Below are positions 1 to 6,923 of a stretch of DNA of 64,000 bases, piece after piece (the stretch's first letter is position 1; each line of letters starts with the position of its first letter). This stretch comes from Hymenobacter sp. BRD67 (GTDB lineage: Bacteria; Bacteroidota; Bacteroidia; Cytophagales; Hymenobacteraceae). Where the stretch lies: contig NZ_CP053904.1 of NCBI RefSeq assembly GCF_013256425.1, positions 4,154,001 to 4,218,000 of the forward strand. The letters run 5' to 3'. A program made the translations under genes and the position numbers. The notes under the pieces are model-generated. The model worked only from the letters and a program-made list of their open reading frames with translations. It made no database searches and was not told the DNA's origin.

Positions 1-2
1 GG

Positions 3-170
3 GAGCGGGGATTAGCGCAAGCCGTTACCGAGGCTGGTGCGGCTGGTGCTAGTACCGCCTTTCGCCTAGGCTTGATTACTTGGCGCATTGCGGGAATTCT
101 GACTGTTTTGCGCTGCTTTGAGAATGGCGAAGCCCAGGCCCAGAGCTGGAGGCCGACTCCAGGGACGTGA
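3..170 (+). CDS. C-terminal end of a probable DUF3987-type primase/helicase (partial)
   Basis: An open frame enters from the left edge and stops at 168-170, giving about 55 codons. The peptide contains RLGLITWRIAGILTVLR followed by a Glu/Asn/Gly stretch. This resembles the C-terminus of DUF3987-type replication proteins of Bacteroidetes prophages and mobile elements, where a similar 'GLI..RIA..LT.LR.fE.G' helix lies near the end. The stop lies 17 bases before the next ATG, so it is probably co-transcribed with the small helix-turn-helix gene that follows. The family call rests on a short motif remembered from the family and is only moderately secure. That the frame is coding is more likely than not. 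Confidence 0.45.
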   Translation, partial: ERGLAQAVTEAGAAGASTAFRLGLITWRIAGILTVLRCFENGEAQAQSWRPTPGT

Positions 171-187
171 CCACGGCAATCTGTATT

Positions 188-403
188 ATGGATACGGCCC
201 GCGCCCATGCCTTACACGTCCTCTCTACTTTGCCGGCTGCCTCCACTGTGCGCTCGCCCAAACAAACCCGGTTTGAAGATAATGCCGACAAGGCCGCCCG
301 TATCCGTGCGCTACGTGCACAAACACCTCCGGTAAGCTGGCGCGACATTGAAGCCCAGCTTGGGGTCCCCCAAGCCACAGCCCGCCGCTGGGCCGGCGAG
401 TAG
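188..403 (+). CDS. Small helix-turn-helix protein
   Basis: This encodes a protein of about 71 residues if it starts at the ATG at 188. An in-frame upstream start at 167 would overlap the preceding gene. The C-terminal half reads SWRDIEAQLGVPQATARRW, a clear helix-turn-helix pattern (helix, GVP turn, recognition helix) like those in small element-encoded regulators and resolvase-type DNA-binding domains. The Arg-rich stretch before it could contact the DNA backbone. The stop codon lies at the edge of the repeated AGGTGTGCCA box at 402-456, so this protein is a candidate for binding that box. That link is inference. No close family is recognised. Confidence 0.55.
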   Translation: MDTARAHALHVLSTLPAASTVRSPKQTRFEDNADKAARIRALRAQTPPVSWRDIEAQLGVPQATARRWAGE

Positions 404-456
404 GTGTGCCATTTAGTAGGTGTGTCAAAAATGGCACAGTGACACATGGCACACCT
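402..456 (+). promoter_or_regulatory. Shared regulatory box, copy 1 (AGGTGTGCCA half-sites)
   Basis: Half-site AGGTGTGCCA lies at 402-411, AGGTGTGTCA at 418-427 exactly 16 bases later, the inverted TGGCACA at 432-438 and TGGCACACCT at 447-456. The centre is the near-perfect dyad TGTGTCA-AAAA-TGGCACA. The same layout, including the 16-base step, recurs in reverse orientation at 8679-8732, and a reduced version lies at 5897-5933. It precedes the gene at 499-1100. It is probably a repressor or activator operator, or an iteron-type replication site, of the integrated element. Confidence 0.6.
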
Positions 457-498
457 GCTAACCCGCTACTCCCTTTTTCTATTCATTTTAATACCCCC

Positions 499-1100
499 AT
501 GCCTACCCCAAAACGCACCCACGTGCCCTCCAACCCCGCGCTAGCACTGACCCGCTGGCAGTGTTATTCAACGACTGGCTAAACAGCCTGGCCCCCGTGG
601 AGCTGTTTACCCGTCCCGTTGGCCGGCTCGATGCGGAAAGCGAGCAGATGCGCTCGCTGCTTCTAACCGCTACCACAACCCTGCATCACCTACACCACTC
701 GTTGAGCAAAGCCATTGTCCTGCTTGGTCAAGGGCAGCCCCTAACTAAGCTGGCTTCCTTATTCCGGCAGGCGGGCAGCAATCGGGCAGGCATAGGCTCG
801 TGTCCTCCCGAACTAGCTGAATTACTGAGCTACGTAGCGCTTCAAAGCAGCATTACGAGCCGTGCCGAGTGTAAGCGGGTTATGCGCTACAGCGCTGAGC
901 ACCGCACCAAGCTAGCCATTCAGGCTGCCGAGCACCCGCCGCTAGAACGCATGTGTGGGCTGTTTTTGGCTGTATTCGATGCGACCACTGAGGCAGAGCA
1001 GGACTACCACTTCCTAAAGGCTGACGACGAAGCCGGAAGGGCTGACCTGCTGGAATTACTGCAAGGCGTTCTGGCTTTGAGCTGCTTTCAAAAAGCCTAG
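499..1100 (+). CDS. Hypothetical protein of the integrated element (possible frameshift near the start)
   Basis: No family is recognised. The clean open frame runs from a GTG at 561 to 1100 and encodes 179 residues, largely helical and Leu-rich, with no signal peptide or membrane segment. Upstream, an ATG at 499 opens a frame beginning MPTPKRTHVPSNPALALTRW that runs into the downstream frame if one base is missing near 560. Such one-base losses are common in this window, so the likely full gene starts at 499. It is the first gene after the regulatory box at 402-456 and ends at a strong hairpin at 1108-1138. Confidence 0.5.
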
Positions 1101-1107
1101 CCCATGC

Positions 1108-1138
1108 GTAGCCCCACCACTCGACACGGTGGGGCTAC
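1108..1138 (+). terminator. Hairpin after the 499-1100 gene
   Basis: A perfect 11-bp stem (GTAGCCCCACC / GGTGGGGCTAC) closes a 9-base loop eight bases after the stop codon. There is no long T run, so it is either a weak intrinsic terminator or an mRNA-stabilising structure. It argues against translation starting at the GTG at 1129 of the following frame. Confidence 0.5.
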
Positions 1139-1623
1139 AAAAGCGGCTACGAGCGCTGTGTGTACGCATACCTACTAGCCCTTTTCGCCCTTCTCGCTTA
1201 TCCACCCATCACCACCTTTTACCCCGCCCCGACTTGCTGCCGACTAAAGCCAAGCTAACCGCTGCTGATAATGCGCTCTTATTCAGCGTATGCGAGCCCC
1301 AGGCGCGCCGCATTGTTGCCAAGTCAGTCTGTATCTCATCCGGTGCCGTGCCGGTGCTCCTGAGCGTGGCCGTGCGGACGAATTTAGGGCTTGCAACCCG
1401 TCCCAAGGACGTTTACCGGGCTGCTATTGCGAATGAAAAGCTCGTCCGAGGCTATATCCGCACGCTACTAGGAAAGGAGCTGCTGCTGTTGGAGCGGCGA
1501 CGTGGCTGCCGGTACCTACGCCCGTCGCTTGCTGGCCTGGCACTCGCTGCCCGCTACTACCGGGAGCTACGAAGCGCCCGCCACACTTTTTTACAAGACT
1601 ACTTTTCACCATTCATTTTCTAA
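1129..1623 (+). CDS. Hypothetical protein, possibly winged-helix
   Basis: The open frame starts at a GTG at 1129 inside the preceding hairpin. A TTG at 1234 (LPTKAKLTAADNALL) is an alternative start and gives about 129 residues. The C-terminal half has the pattern VRGYIRTLLGKELLLLERRR followed by LRPSLAGLALAARYY, which resembles a winged helix with a basic wing and a closing helix. The stop overlaps the next start (TAATG at 1621-1625), so the two are translationally coupled. The DNA-binding role is suggested only by shape and no named family is recognised. Confidence 0.5.
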   Translation: MGLQKRLRALCVRIPTSPFRPSRLSTHHHLLPRPDLLPTKAKLTAADNALLFSVCEPQARRIVAKSVCISSGAVPVLLSVAVRTNLGLATRPKDVYRAAIANEKLVRGYIRTLLGKELLLLERRRGCRYLRPSLAGLALAARYYRELRSARHTFLQDYFSPFIF

Positions 1624-1961
1624 TGCCTACATCTCAAAATCCCTTTTTGTCTGAGGACGAAGCCTGCGCTATTATGCGCCAAGCATATATCCTTCATTCC
1701 GACCTGTTGCCTCCCGCAATAGGCGCTACCGAGGAAAGCACCACAGGTACCGGAGTCATCCTGTCGGCCGGCTACTGTGGCGTCCTAGTATCTGTGTATG
1801 GCCGGCAGTTTTGCGGGCAGCTACTAGCCCTCTTAGAAGCCGCTGAGGCTTTTGAGCTATTGGTTAAGATGCGTACGGCGATTGCCGAAAGCAAAAGCCT
1901 TTGGGATGAGTTAGGGACTATTACAGACCACCACGCGCCGGCCGTGACCCTATCGCTTTAG
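1623..1961 (+). CDS. Hypothetical protein of the integrated element
   Basis: This 112-residue acidic protein starts at an ATG overlapping the previous stop (TAATG). There is no signal peptide, transmembrane helix or recognised motif. A Gly-rich beta-like stretch (TGTGVILSAGYCGVLVSVYG) in the middle is followed by Leu/Ala-rich helices. Its coupling to the 1129-1623 gene suggests the two proteins act together or are made in similar amounts. The function is unknown. Confidence 0.55.
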   Translation: MPTSQNPFLSEDEACAIMRQAYILHSDLLPPAIGATEESTTGTGVILSAGYCGVLVSVYGRQFCGQLLALLEAAEAFELLVKMRTAIAESKSLWDELGTITDHHAPAVTLSL

Positions 1962-2319
1962 TGATAGCCGTGTACACACCTAAAGAAGCGGGTACTTGGC
2001 AGAGCGGCCCCACCTGTAACAAACAGCCGGGTAGGGTCGCTCTGCTAACCCGGCACCCCTCGATAGGAAGCCCACCCCCTAGCAAAAAAATACGCTGTGC
2101 CCGTGAAGATTGGCCTACCGGGCTAATTCCCCAGTCGCACTACCGATGGGCAAGTGAAACCTGTTAACCCGGTGCCTTGGTTTGCAGGCCCGCCCCGGCT
2201 AGTGGGCAAAAACGAAAAGCCGCTTGCATTAACTGATATAGATGAAGGCCATGCCCTCTATTAGTTGCCTGCATAACTAGCATTTAGGTGTGCACTCATG
2301 CTTTGATTACTTTTGTTGA
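1962..2319 (+). other. Stretch without a convincing gene
   Basis: A GTG-started frame of 68 codons covers 1961-2167, but its composition is poor, it has no start signal beyond the overlap, and it is not credited as a gene. The rest holds no feature except an isolated AGGTGTGCAC at 2286-2295, which resembles the half-site of the element's regulatory box, and a TACTTTTG (-7-like) sequence at 2308-2315. Both lie immediately upstream of the helix-turn-helix gene at 2320. Confidence 0.4.
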
Positions 2320-2600
2320 ATGGCACAAGACGCCGCCCCTATTCTACGCCGCCCCGCGGCCGCCCAGCAGTGCCTGCGCCTGCCGACCGCAACCTAGCCG
2401 CTGAGGTATCACATTTGCGGGCATGGCTACAGACCCACTCATTGCACAAGCCTGGTAGTATATCAGTGGCGGCGGGCTTACATCGAGCTGCCCTTGGCCA
2501 AATCTTGCGCGAATACCGCAGCCCGCAAGCACCTGCACTAGATGCAATCTACCAAGTGCTAAAACCATACGGATATAATCCGAACTTAATTAAGGCTTAA
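2320..2600 (+). CDS. Small helix-turn-helix regulator with AT-hook-like N-terminus (frameshifted)
   Basis: The downstream frame ends with AAGLHRAALGQILREYR and then IYQVLKPYGY, which fits a Xre-like helix-turn-helix domain. The ATG at 2320 opens MAQDAAPILRRP and then leaves that frame. Adding one C to the CCCC run near 2353 joins the two as RRPRGRPAVPAPADRN, giving about 94 residues with a Pro/Arg/Gly AT-hook-like segment. The joined product is inferred. A half-site of the element's regulatory box lies about 25 bases upstream, which hints at autoregulation, and an intrinsic terminator follows at 2620-2650. Confidence 0.5.
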
Positions 2601-2619
2601 AAATAATCATTTTGATTAT

Positions 2620-2650
2620 GAGCATCTTATGTAATAGATGCTCTTTTTTT
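2620..2650 (+). terminator. Intrinsic terminator
   Basis: An 8-bp stem (GAGCATCT / AGATGCTC) with an 8-base loop runs straight into a T7 tract. This is a textbook rho-independent terminator closing the transcript of the 2320-2600 gene. Confidence 0.8.
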
Positions 2651-2745
2651 GCTTATTTACGCGCCCAAATGGTTGCATAATAAATTCATTTCTGCACCTT
2701 TGCCTCGTCGCCGCAATGAAGCGGCGGCGTTTACTCTCCAACTAG

Positions 2746-2985
2746 GTGATACATCCCGTTTGCCCCCCGCGTGACAGTATACTCCCAACAGCCTTAAGTG
2801 CCCTCGCTCGGGCAGCTGGCCTGCTCTATGCCCGTGTTGCGGGGAGTTCCGGCTGCTATGAAGTTCACTTTGCGGCTTCCGCCGATACCTGCTTCAGCTA
2901 TCGGGCGCGCACTGCCACCGACGCCATTTGCCGTCTAGCAGAAATCATTCAAGAAAATCACTTTCCCCTCGTTCAGCCTGCCTAA
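2746..2985 (+). CDS. Hypothetical small protein of the integrated element
   Basis: This frame of about 79 codons starts at a GTG at 2746. The peptide contains LYARVAGSSGCYEVHFAAS and then TATDAICRLAEIIQ, a beta-strand pair followed by a helix that looks like real protein rather than shadow coding. The stop lies 11 bases before the ATG of the next gene, and a terminator lies upstream, so this probably opens a new transcript. The exact start is uncertain and no family is recognised. Confidence 0.45.
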   Translation: MIHPVCPPRDSILPTALSALARAAGLLYARVAGSSGCYEVHFAASADTCFSYRARTATDAICRLAEIIQENHFPLVQPA

Positions 2986-2996
2986 TAATTCAACTT

Positions 2997-3601
2997 ATGA
3001 ATCCCTCACACATTGCCCGTCAATTCGCTGCCGCAGTACTCGCTATCGCTGCGCAGTACCCCGTCATTGCCTCAGCTGAAGGCCAGCACCTAGGCGGCGT
3101 TTATCGTGTCACCTACACGCTTAAAAGCGGTCCACAGACGGAAGTATCCGCCCCCACACAGGACGAGGCGCTAATTAACTTTATCAAGTCGGTGAGGCCT
3201 GTTAGCCTGCCTGACGTGGACAGAACAAATTACCTGCTACCGCTCTCCCCGACGTGCATAGCCTGCTGGGCTTGGATGAGGAGGAAAAGGCCGCCTGCCG
3301 TATATTCCAAACCTCACCCGGCCGCTATGCTGTGTGTGAGCTAATACCCCGCGACGAGTGGGAGCACCTGGAGCCGGGCGCACAAATTCTTTACGCCGCC
3401 CTACAGTCCGCTGGCGATAACAAGGAGGCCGCCCTTACCACCTGCGAAGCGACCCTTCTAGTGTACGATGAGCGGCGCGCCTTGCTGTATGCTAACTATA
3501 CCCCCAGGGAAGAAAAGGCTACCCCTGAGTGCTTAGAAGGCCCTGAGGCTCACGAGTTGTGGCTGGTGTGGCGTTACATCGAGGCCGCCCGCCAGGCATA
3601 A
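2997..3601 (+). CDS. Hypothetical protein (frameshifted)
   Basis: The ATG at 2997 opens a frame beginning MNPSHIARQFAAAVLAIAAQ that stays open to 3344 but loses coding character after about 3225. The frame ending at 3601 (LPDVHSLLGLDEEEKAACR to the C-terminus) picks up there, so one gene of about 200 residues is broken by a single-base change near 3225-3240. The N-terminal part has a beta hairpin (GGVYRVTYTLKSG) and the C-terminal part is acidic with many Trp and Tyr. No family is recognised. A hairpin terminator follows at 3611-3640. Confidence 0.5.
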
Positions 3602-3610
3602 ACAGGACTA

Positions 3611-3640
3611 CCCATCCGGTATTGCCGGGTGGGCTTTATT
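3611..3640 (+). terminator. Hairpin terminator
   Basis: A 9-bp stem (CCCATCCGG / CCGGGTGGG, one G-T pair) with a 5-base loop is followed by CTTTATT. It lies 10 bases after the stop of the 2997-3601 gene and just before the ATG at 3647. Confidence 0.5.
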
Positions 3641-3646
3641 CTCCCT

Positions 3647-4200
3647 ATGAAAACAAAGCTGGCAGCTTACCGCCCCTACGCGGAAGCTGCGAACCTCCAA
3701 CCCATTAGCCACATTAAGGCGAAGGAAAGAAGACTGTTAGCCATGAAAAAACCACTAAAAGCCCCTCTACTCATCAGCTCCCACCTATCGCAGAGCCTGA
3801 CAGAAGAGTTGGTTGAGAAGCTAGTGAAGCGAGGGCCGCTGCTGGACCATAAGGTGGCTGTTAAAAATGCCCGTTCGGGTCTAAAGGCCTACAATAAAAA
3901 GGTGCGCGTTATTCTCGATGTAGCCGGCGAGGCGTGGGAGGTGCTCCAAGACGAGCAAGCCGAGCTGCAAGAGCGCGAGGTCGTATTAGAGCGCCTGGGC
4001 TTTGCATTCAACCCATCTTCGGGTGACTTTATCAAAGCGCTTAGTCGTAACCTGGGGCGGCAGCTTAATCTATTTCAGAACGAAGCCGGGCAACCCATCC
4101 TGACGCTTACCCAGGGGAGCAGGAAATACAGCGCTGGATACTGGATGATGTGACGCAAGAACTGCCCGGCATCTTGGCTAAGGCTCTTGCGCTCACCTAG
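3647..4200 (+). CDS. Hypothetical helical protein of the integrated element (frameshifted near the end)
   Basis: Starting at the ATG at 3647 (MKTKLAAYRP), the frame runs to a stop at 4153. Inserting one G in the GGGG run near 4117 continues it with EQEIQRWILDDVTQELPGIL and on to a stop at 4200, a far more protein-like ending, so about 184 residues are expected. The middle is strongly helical and charged (AGEAWEVLQDEQAELQEREV), probably a coiled coil. There is no signal peptide. The setting suggests a structural or accessory phage protein, but the function is unknown. Confidence 0.5.
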
Positions 4201-4247
4201 TAATCGCATATATTCGCGCCGTAGTGGTTATATCTGCTACACCACCT

Positions 4248-4508
4248 ATGAAACGGTTGCTTTTTGCCCTGGCAATGCTAGCGCCTATGGCGAGCAGTCT
4301 AGCCGCTATACCCCACCCACACCACCACGCCACCCGAACGGTAGCGCCTGCCGCTCAGACCGTGTACCTGTGCGAGAACGGGAAGTCCGTAGTGTATCAC
4401 AGTAGCCGCGACTGCCCAGCTATGCGGCGCTGTACCCACGAGGTGCGGGCCGTGTCGGTTAATGAGGCTAAGGCAATGGGGCACCGCGAGTGCATGAAAT
4501 GTTACTAG
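4248..4508 (+). CDS. Small exported Cys-rich protein (YHxxxxCxxxxxC type)
   Basis: The ATG at 4248 gives 86 residues beginning MKRLLFALAMLAPMASSLAA, a clear signal peptide. The mature part contains VYLC, VVYHSSRDCPAMRRCTHEV, then AKAMGHRECMKCY. This spacing of YH, Cys, Cys-x-His and a closing Cys-x-x-Cys matches a small secreted or periplasmic family common in Bacteroidetes (pattern YHxxxxCxxLxxC.H...A...G...C), often near mobile elements. It may bind a metal or form disulfides, and no function is established. It lies 8 bases before the lipoprotein gene at 4517 and is probably co-transcribed with it. Confidence 0.65.
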   Translation: MKRLLFALAMLAPMASSLAAIPHPHHHATRTVAPAAQTVYLCENGKSVVYHSSRDCPAMRRCTHEVRAVSVNEAKAMGHRECMKCY

Positions 4509-4516
4509 GTTAGGAC

Positions 4517-4963
4517 ATGTTGAAGCTAACACTACTCGCTTTGTTGCTTTTACTAACAGCGTGCAAGCAAAGACGTGCTGCCGAGGTAGCCGAAAAGAAA
4601 GACCCAAATTTTGGGAAGCGCTTATTGCAGCCATCCGACCCACGACGGCTCGACACATATCTAATGCTTTTGTTAGTAGCCGTAAAGTACAAAGTTGGAG
4701 TAGATACCGCAGCCCAAATTATTAGCGCTTTTGACAAGCGTTTTTCTTATAAGCATATAACTGATGGACGTTTAAACAGCTTTCCATTTTCGGTGGGAAG
4801 AAACTATGAAGAGGATGCCCAGCCGATAAGGAATGATGTGCTTTTTTTCTCGAAACAAGGTGAGAAGTTCAGACTTTATCCTTCAGTGGTCGCAGATGTT
4901 GTATATAGCTTTTACAGCTTAATGGGAAGCAATAGATATTACCCTGAGCCCCAGGGCCAATGA
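4517..4963 (+). CDS. Hypothetical lipoprotein
   Basis: This 148-residue protein starts MLKLTLLALLLLLTACKQ. The lipobox LTAC places lipidation at Cys16, so the mature protein is membrane anchored. The rest is soluble with many Tyr and Phe and no recognised domain. The base composition is clearly lower in GC than the neighbouring genes, for example in the region 4640-4930, which suggests a different origin. It pairs with the exported Cys-rich protein just upstream and ends at a strong terminator at 4964-4998. Confidence 0.6.
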   Translation: MLKLTLLALLLLLTACKQRRAAEVAEKKDPNFGKRLLQPSDPRRLDTYLMLLLVAVKYKVGVDTAAQIISAFDKRFSYKHITDGRLNSFPFSVGRNYEEDAQPIRNDVLFFSKQGEKFRLYPSVVADVVYSFYSLMGSNRYYPEPQGQ

Positions 4964-4998
4964 AAAAAGCCCTAGCGCAGCACGCGCTAGGGCTTTTT
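4964..4998. terminator. Bidirectional intrinsic terminator
   Basis: A long stem (AAAAGCCCTAGCGC / GCGCTAGGGCTTTT) with a 5-base loop is flanked by A-rich and T-rich arms. It lies between the rightward gene ending at 4963 and the leftward gene ending at 5043, so it serves both directions. Confidence 0.8.
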
Positions 4999-5042
4999 AC
5001 AGCTAGTTGGAATATGGTGTTAGTACAAGCCTGTCTGATTTA

Positions 5043-5812
5043 CTACAATCCAATGCGGCCGCCCGTATAGCTGCCTAGTCCCACACTATAACGAGGCCGC
5101 CGTAACCCCTGAACCTGACCGGGCTGGTAGGTGCTACCTGTCTGTGGGGAGAGGTCGGGGCGGGAGGGATATAACCCCGAACGCCAACAGCTGGAAGGTT
5201 GTTAGTATCAATACCTATTACACGAGGGGTAAGTTCTTCACTGCCCATTTCGGCATCTTGTGCCTGCTGCTGTGCCACACCTACACCTTGGCCTGCCGCG
5301 TTGTTCATGCCGTAGGCGGCGTAGCTGGCCGCGCCTTCCACGGCGTTGTTCAGGTTCTCCGCGCTGCCTTGCGTAAGGGCAGCCTTGGTGCGGTTGTAGG
5401 TATCGAGGTCGTTCTTCTGGTAGGCGGCCTGCTGCGTCAGGTCAGCCCCCACGACGTGCTGCGCCTGGATGCCGTATTGGGCTGCCTGGGTGCTAAGCTG
5501 CTGCTCCCCGGCCTGGCGGCGGGCATCGGCGGCTCCGGCGGCTGCCAGCAGGTCGCCGCTCGAAGCAGCCCCGAGGCGGGCGGCCTGCAATGCCCCGGCC
5601 TGCACGCCCGCGAGGCGCGTTTGGGCCGCGTTCTGGCCGGGCATCACGCCACTGGCGGCTGCCTGCCGGTCGAGGGCGGCCTTTTCGCGGAACGCGGCCG
5701 GGGTCGTGTCCTGAAGTTTGAGATTAGCTGCGGCGCGGTTCTGCTTGTAGGCCGCGTAGAGTTTAGGGGCAGCGGCTACAGCACCGAGTAAAAGTGAGCC
5801 TCCGAAGGGCAT
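5043..5812 (-). CDS. Putative phage virion-associated Ala/Gln-rich protein (frameshifted near the end)
   Basis: The protein begins MPFGGSLLLGAVAAAPKLYA, a short hydrophobic glycine-rich segment, and is then dominated by Ala, Gln and Gly with long helical stretches. This layout recalls internal or injected virion proteins of Bacteroidetes phages, but the call is by appearance only. The direct frame stops at 5075. Restoring one C in the run near 5168 continues it as RPDLSPQTGSTYQPG and ends with RYSVGLGSYTGGRIGL at 5043, about 256 residues. It is transcribed leftward from a region carrying the element's regulatory box at 5897-5933. Confidence 0.5.
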
Positions 5813-5896
5813 GGGCAGTCAGGAAAAAGTGGGTAAAAGCTGACTGGTTGGGGAGGTAGAGTAGTAGCCACAAGTTACGGCATAGGGGGCAAACCC

Positions 5897-5935
5897 ACCT
5901 GTTCAAGCGTGCCACTGTACCATTTTTGGTTAAGT
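5897..5935 (-). promoter_or_regulatory. Shared regulatory box, copy 2 (reduced)
   Basis: The plus strand reads CCTGTTCAAG, then CGTGCCACTGTACCA, then TTTTTGGTTAA. It matches the sequence beside copy 3 (CCTGTTCAAG at 8670-8679 and TGCCACTGTGCCATTTTTGG) but lacks the outer AGGTGTGCCA half-sites. CAAGTTACGGC also precedes both copies on the plus strand, at about 5871 and 8643. It lies upstream of the leftward gene that starts at 5812, so it probably controls that gene together with the 8607 gene. Confidence 0.5.
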
Positions 5936-6024
5936 CGCGTCGGGTTAGCAGGCAGCAGCGTCTAGCACTGCTGCTAAACAGAACACTAAAAAGATTTTAA
6001 GGCTGACACTCATAGCATTTTGCT

Positions 6025-6076
6025 AACTCAATTAGCCAATAGCTGGACTAATTAAGTTAGTAGCCGTTTACTTTTG
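6025..6076 (+). promoter_or_regulatory. Promoter and operator-like dyad of the umuD-like gene
   Basis: An inverted repeat AACTCAATTAG (6025-6035) / CTAATTAAGTT (6048-6058) with one mismatch lies just upstream of TACTTTTG at 6069-6076, which fits the Bacteroidetes -7 box TAnnTTTG. The right arm would cover the -33 region, as expected for a repressor operator. The ATG of the S24-type gene follows at 6102. Damage-inducible control is plausible but not shown by the sequence. Confidence 0.5.
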
Positions 6077-6101
6077 CGCTTTACGCCTCTGTCCCGCGCT
6101 T

Positions 6102-6644
6102 ATGTACGACGTCGAACTTATCCCCGTGCCCGAGCCTCTTGGGCCCTCGCTTTTGCCCGTTTTCTCCTGCCTGGTGCCGGCCGGCTTCCCATCCCCGGCC
6201 GATGACTACGTCGATGAGCTGTTCGACTTAAACAAACTGCTCTTTCGTCACCCCGAGGCGACCTACCTGGTGCGTGTAACGGGAGAGAGTATGGCTGGGA
6301 CCGAGATACATAATGGTGACCTACTGGCCGTGGATAAGCACCGGGAAGCCGACAGCGGCCACGTCGTAGTAGCCGTGGTGGGCGGCGACTGCACGGTAAA
6401 GAAGTTAGAGCTACATGAGGGCCATTGGTGGCTAATGCCGGCTAACCCCGCCTATAAGCCCTACCGGATTCACGACGGCGACGACGTGCGCATCTGGGGC
6501 GTGGTCCAACTCGATACTTATTTGCCCGCCGGCTACATCGGTAAAGCGGAGCTGGTAGTTTTGGCCAAGGCGGAAGCCGGCATAGCCATCAAAAGCCATC
6601 GTGCCGGTTTGACCGACGAAGGTGCGGGTTTCAGTTGTCATTAG
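6102..6644 (+). CDS. umuD: UmuD-like S24 self-cleaving protein with long C-terminal extension
   Basis: Family S24 proteins cleave themselves when stimulated by RecA, and UmuD' then joins UmuC to form DNA polymerase V. The cleavage site Ala27-Gly28 in VPAGFPSPADDY, the nucleophile Ser63 in GESMAG and the general base Lys100 in CTVKK match E. coli UmuD positions 24/25, 60 and 97 with a constant offset of 3. UmuD normally ends soon after the GVV strand (residues 133-135). Here about 40 further residues follow, either a real extension or a frame error. No umuC follows. The phage-like setting leaves a lysogeny or SOS-response regulator possible. Confidence 0.8.
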   Translation: MYDVELIPVPEPLGPSLLPVFSCLVPAGFPSPADDYVDELFDLNKLLFRHPEATYLVRVTGESMAGTEIHNGDLLAVDKHREADSGHVVVAVVGGDCTVKKLELHEGHWWLMPANPAYKPYRIHDGDDVRIWGVVQLDTYLPAGYIGKAELVVLAKAEAGIAIKSHRAGLTDEGAGFSCH

Positions 6645-6685
6645 TTAGCAGTCTTCCTGATAGAAACTGCTCAAAGCTAACTAAT
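6640..6685 (+). terminator. Nested inverted repeat after the umuD-like gene
   Basis: A perfect 10-bp outer repeat ATTAGTTAGC / GCTAACTAAT encloses a second pair AGCAGT / ACTGCT. It begins inside the stop codon region of the umuD-like gene. There is no T tract. The AACTAA-type sequence resembles the dyad upstream of the gene, so it may be a second binding site rather than a terminator. Confidence 0.4.
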
Positions 6686-6923
6686 CTCGGGAGCGTCTCA
6701 CACACCGCGACACGGCTACCTGCCGGTCAACACTGGCTTTAGTGCATCGTTAGAGCGTCTTACAACTCTTTGACATAATTAGTGAGCCGCTATCGTTTGC
6801 TGCCCCAATCTATACCGGTAGCTATACCACGGCGAGCCGGGGCCTTGTGAGTGCCGAAGTCTACCCCGATAGCTTTAGGTTTATGGGCTGCTGGCGGTGG
6901 GCTAGGCTGGGCGTAGGGATTAA

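Noticed and set aside
1961..2167. 68-codon frame starting GTG after the 1623-1961 gene
   Set aside because: It overlaps the previous stop but has poor composition, no motif and no clear start. It was kept only as part of the no-gene stretch.
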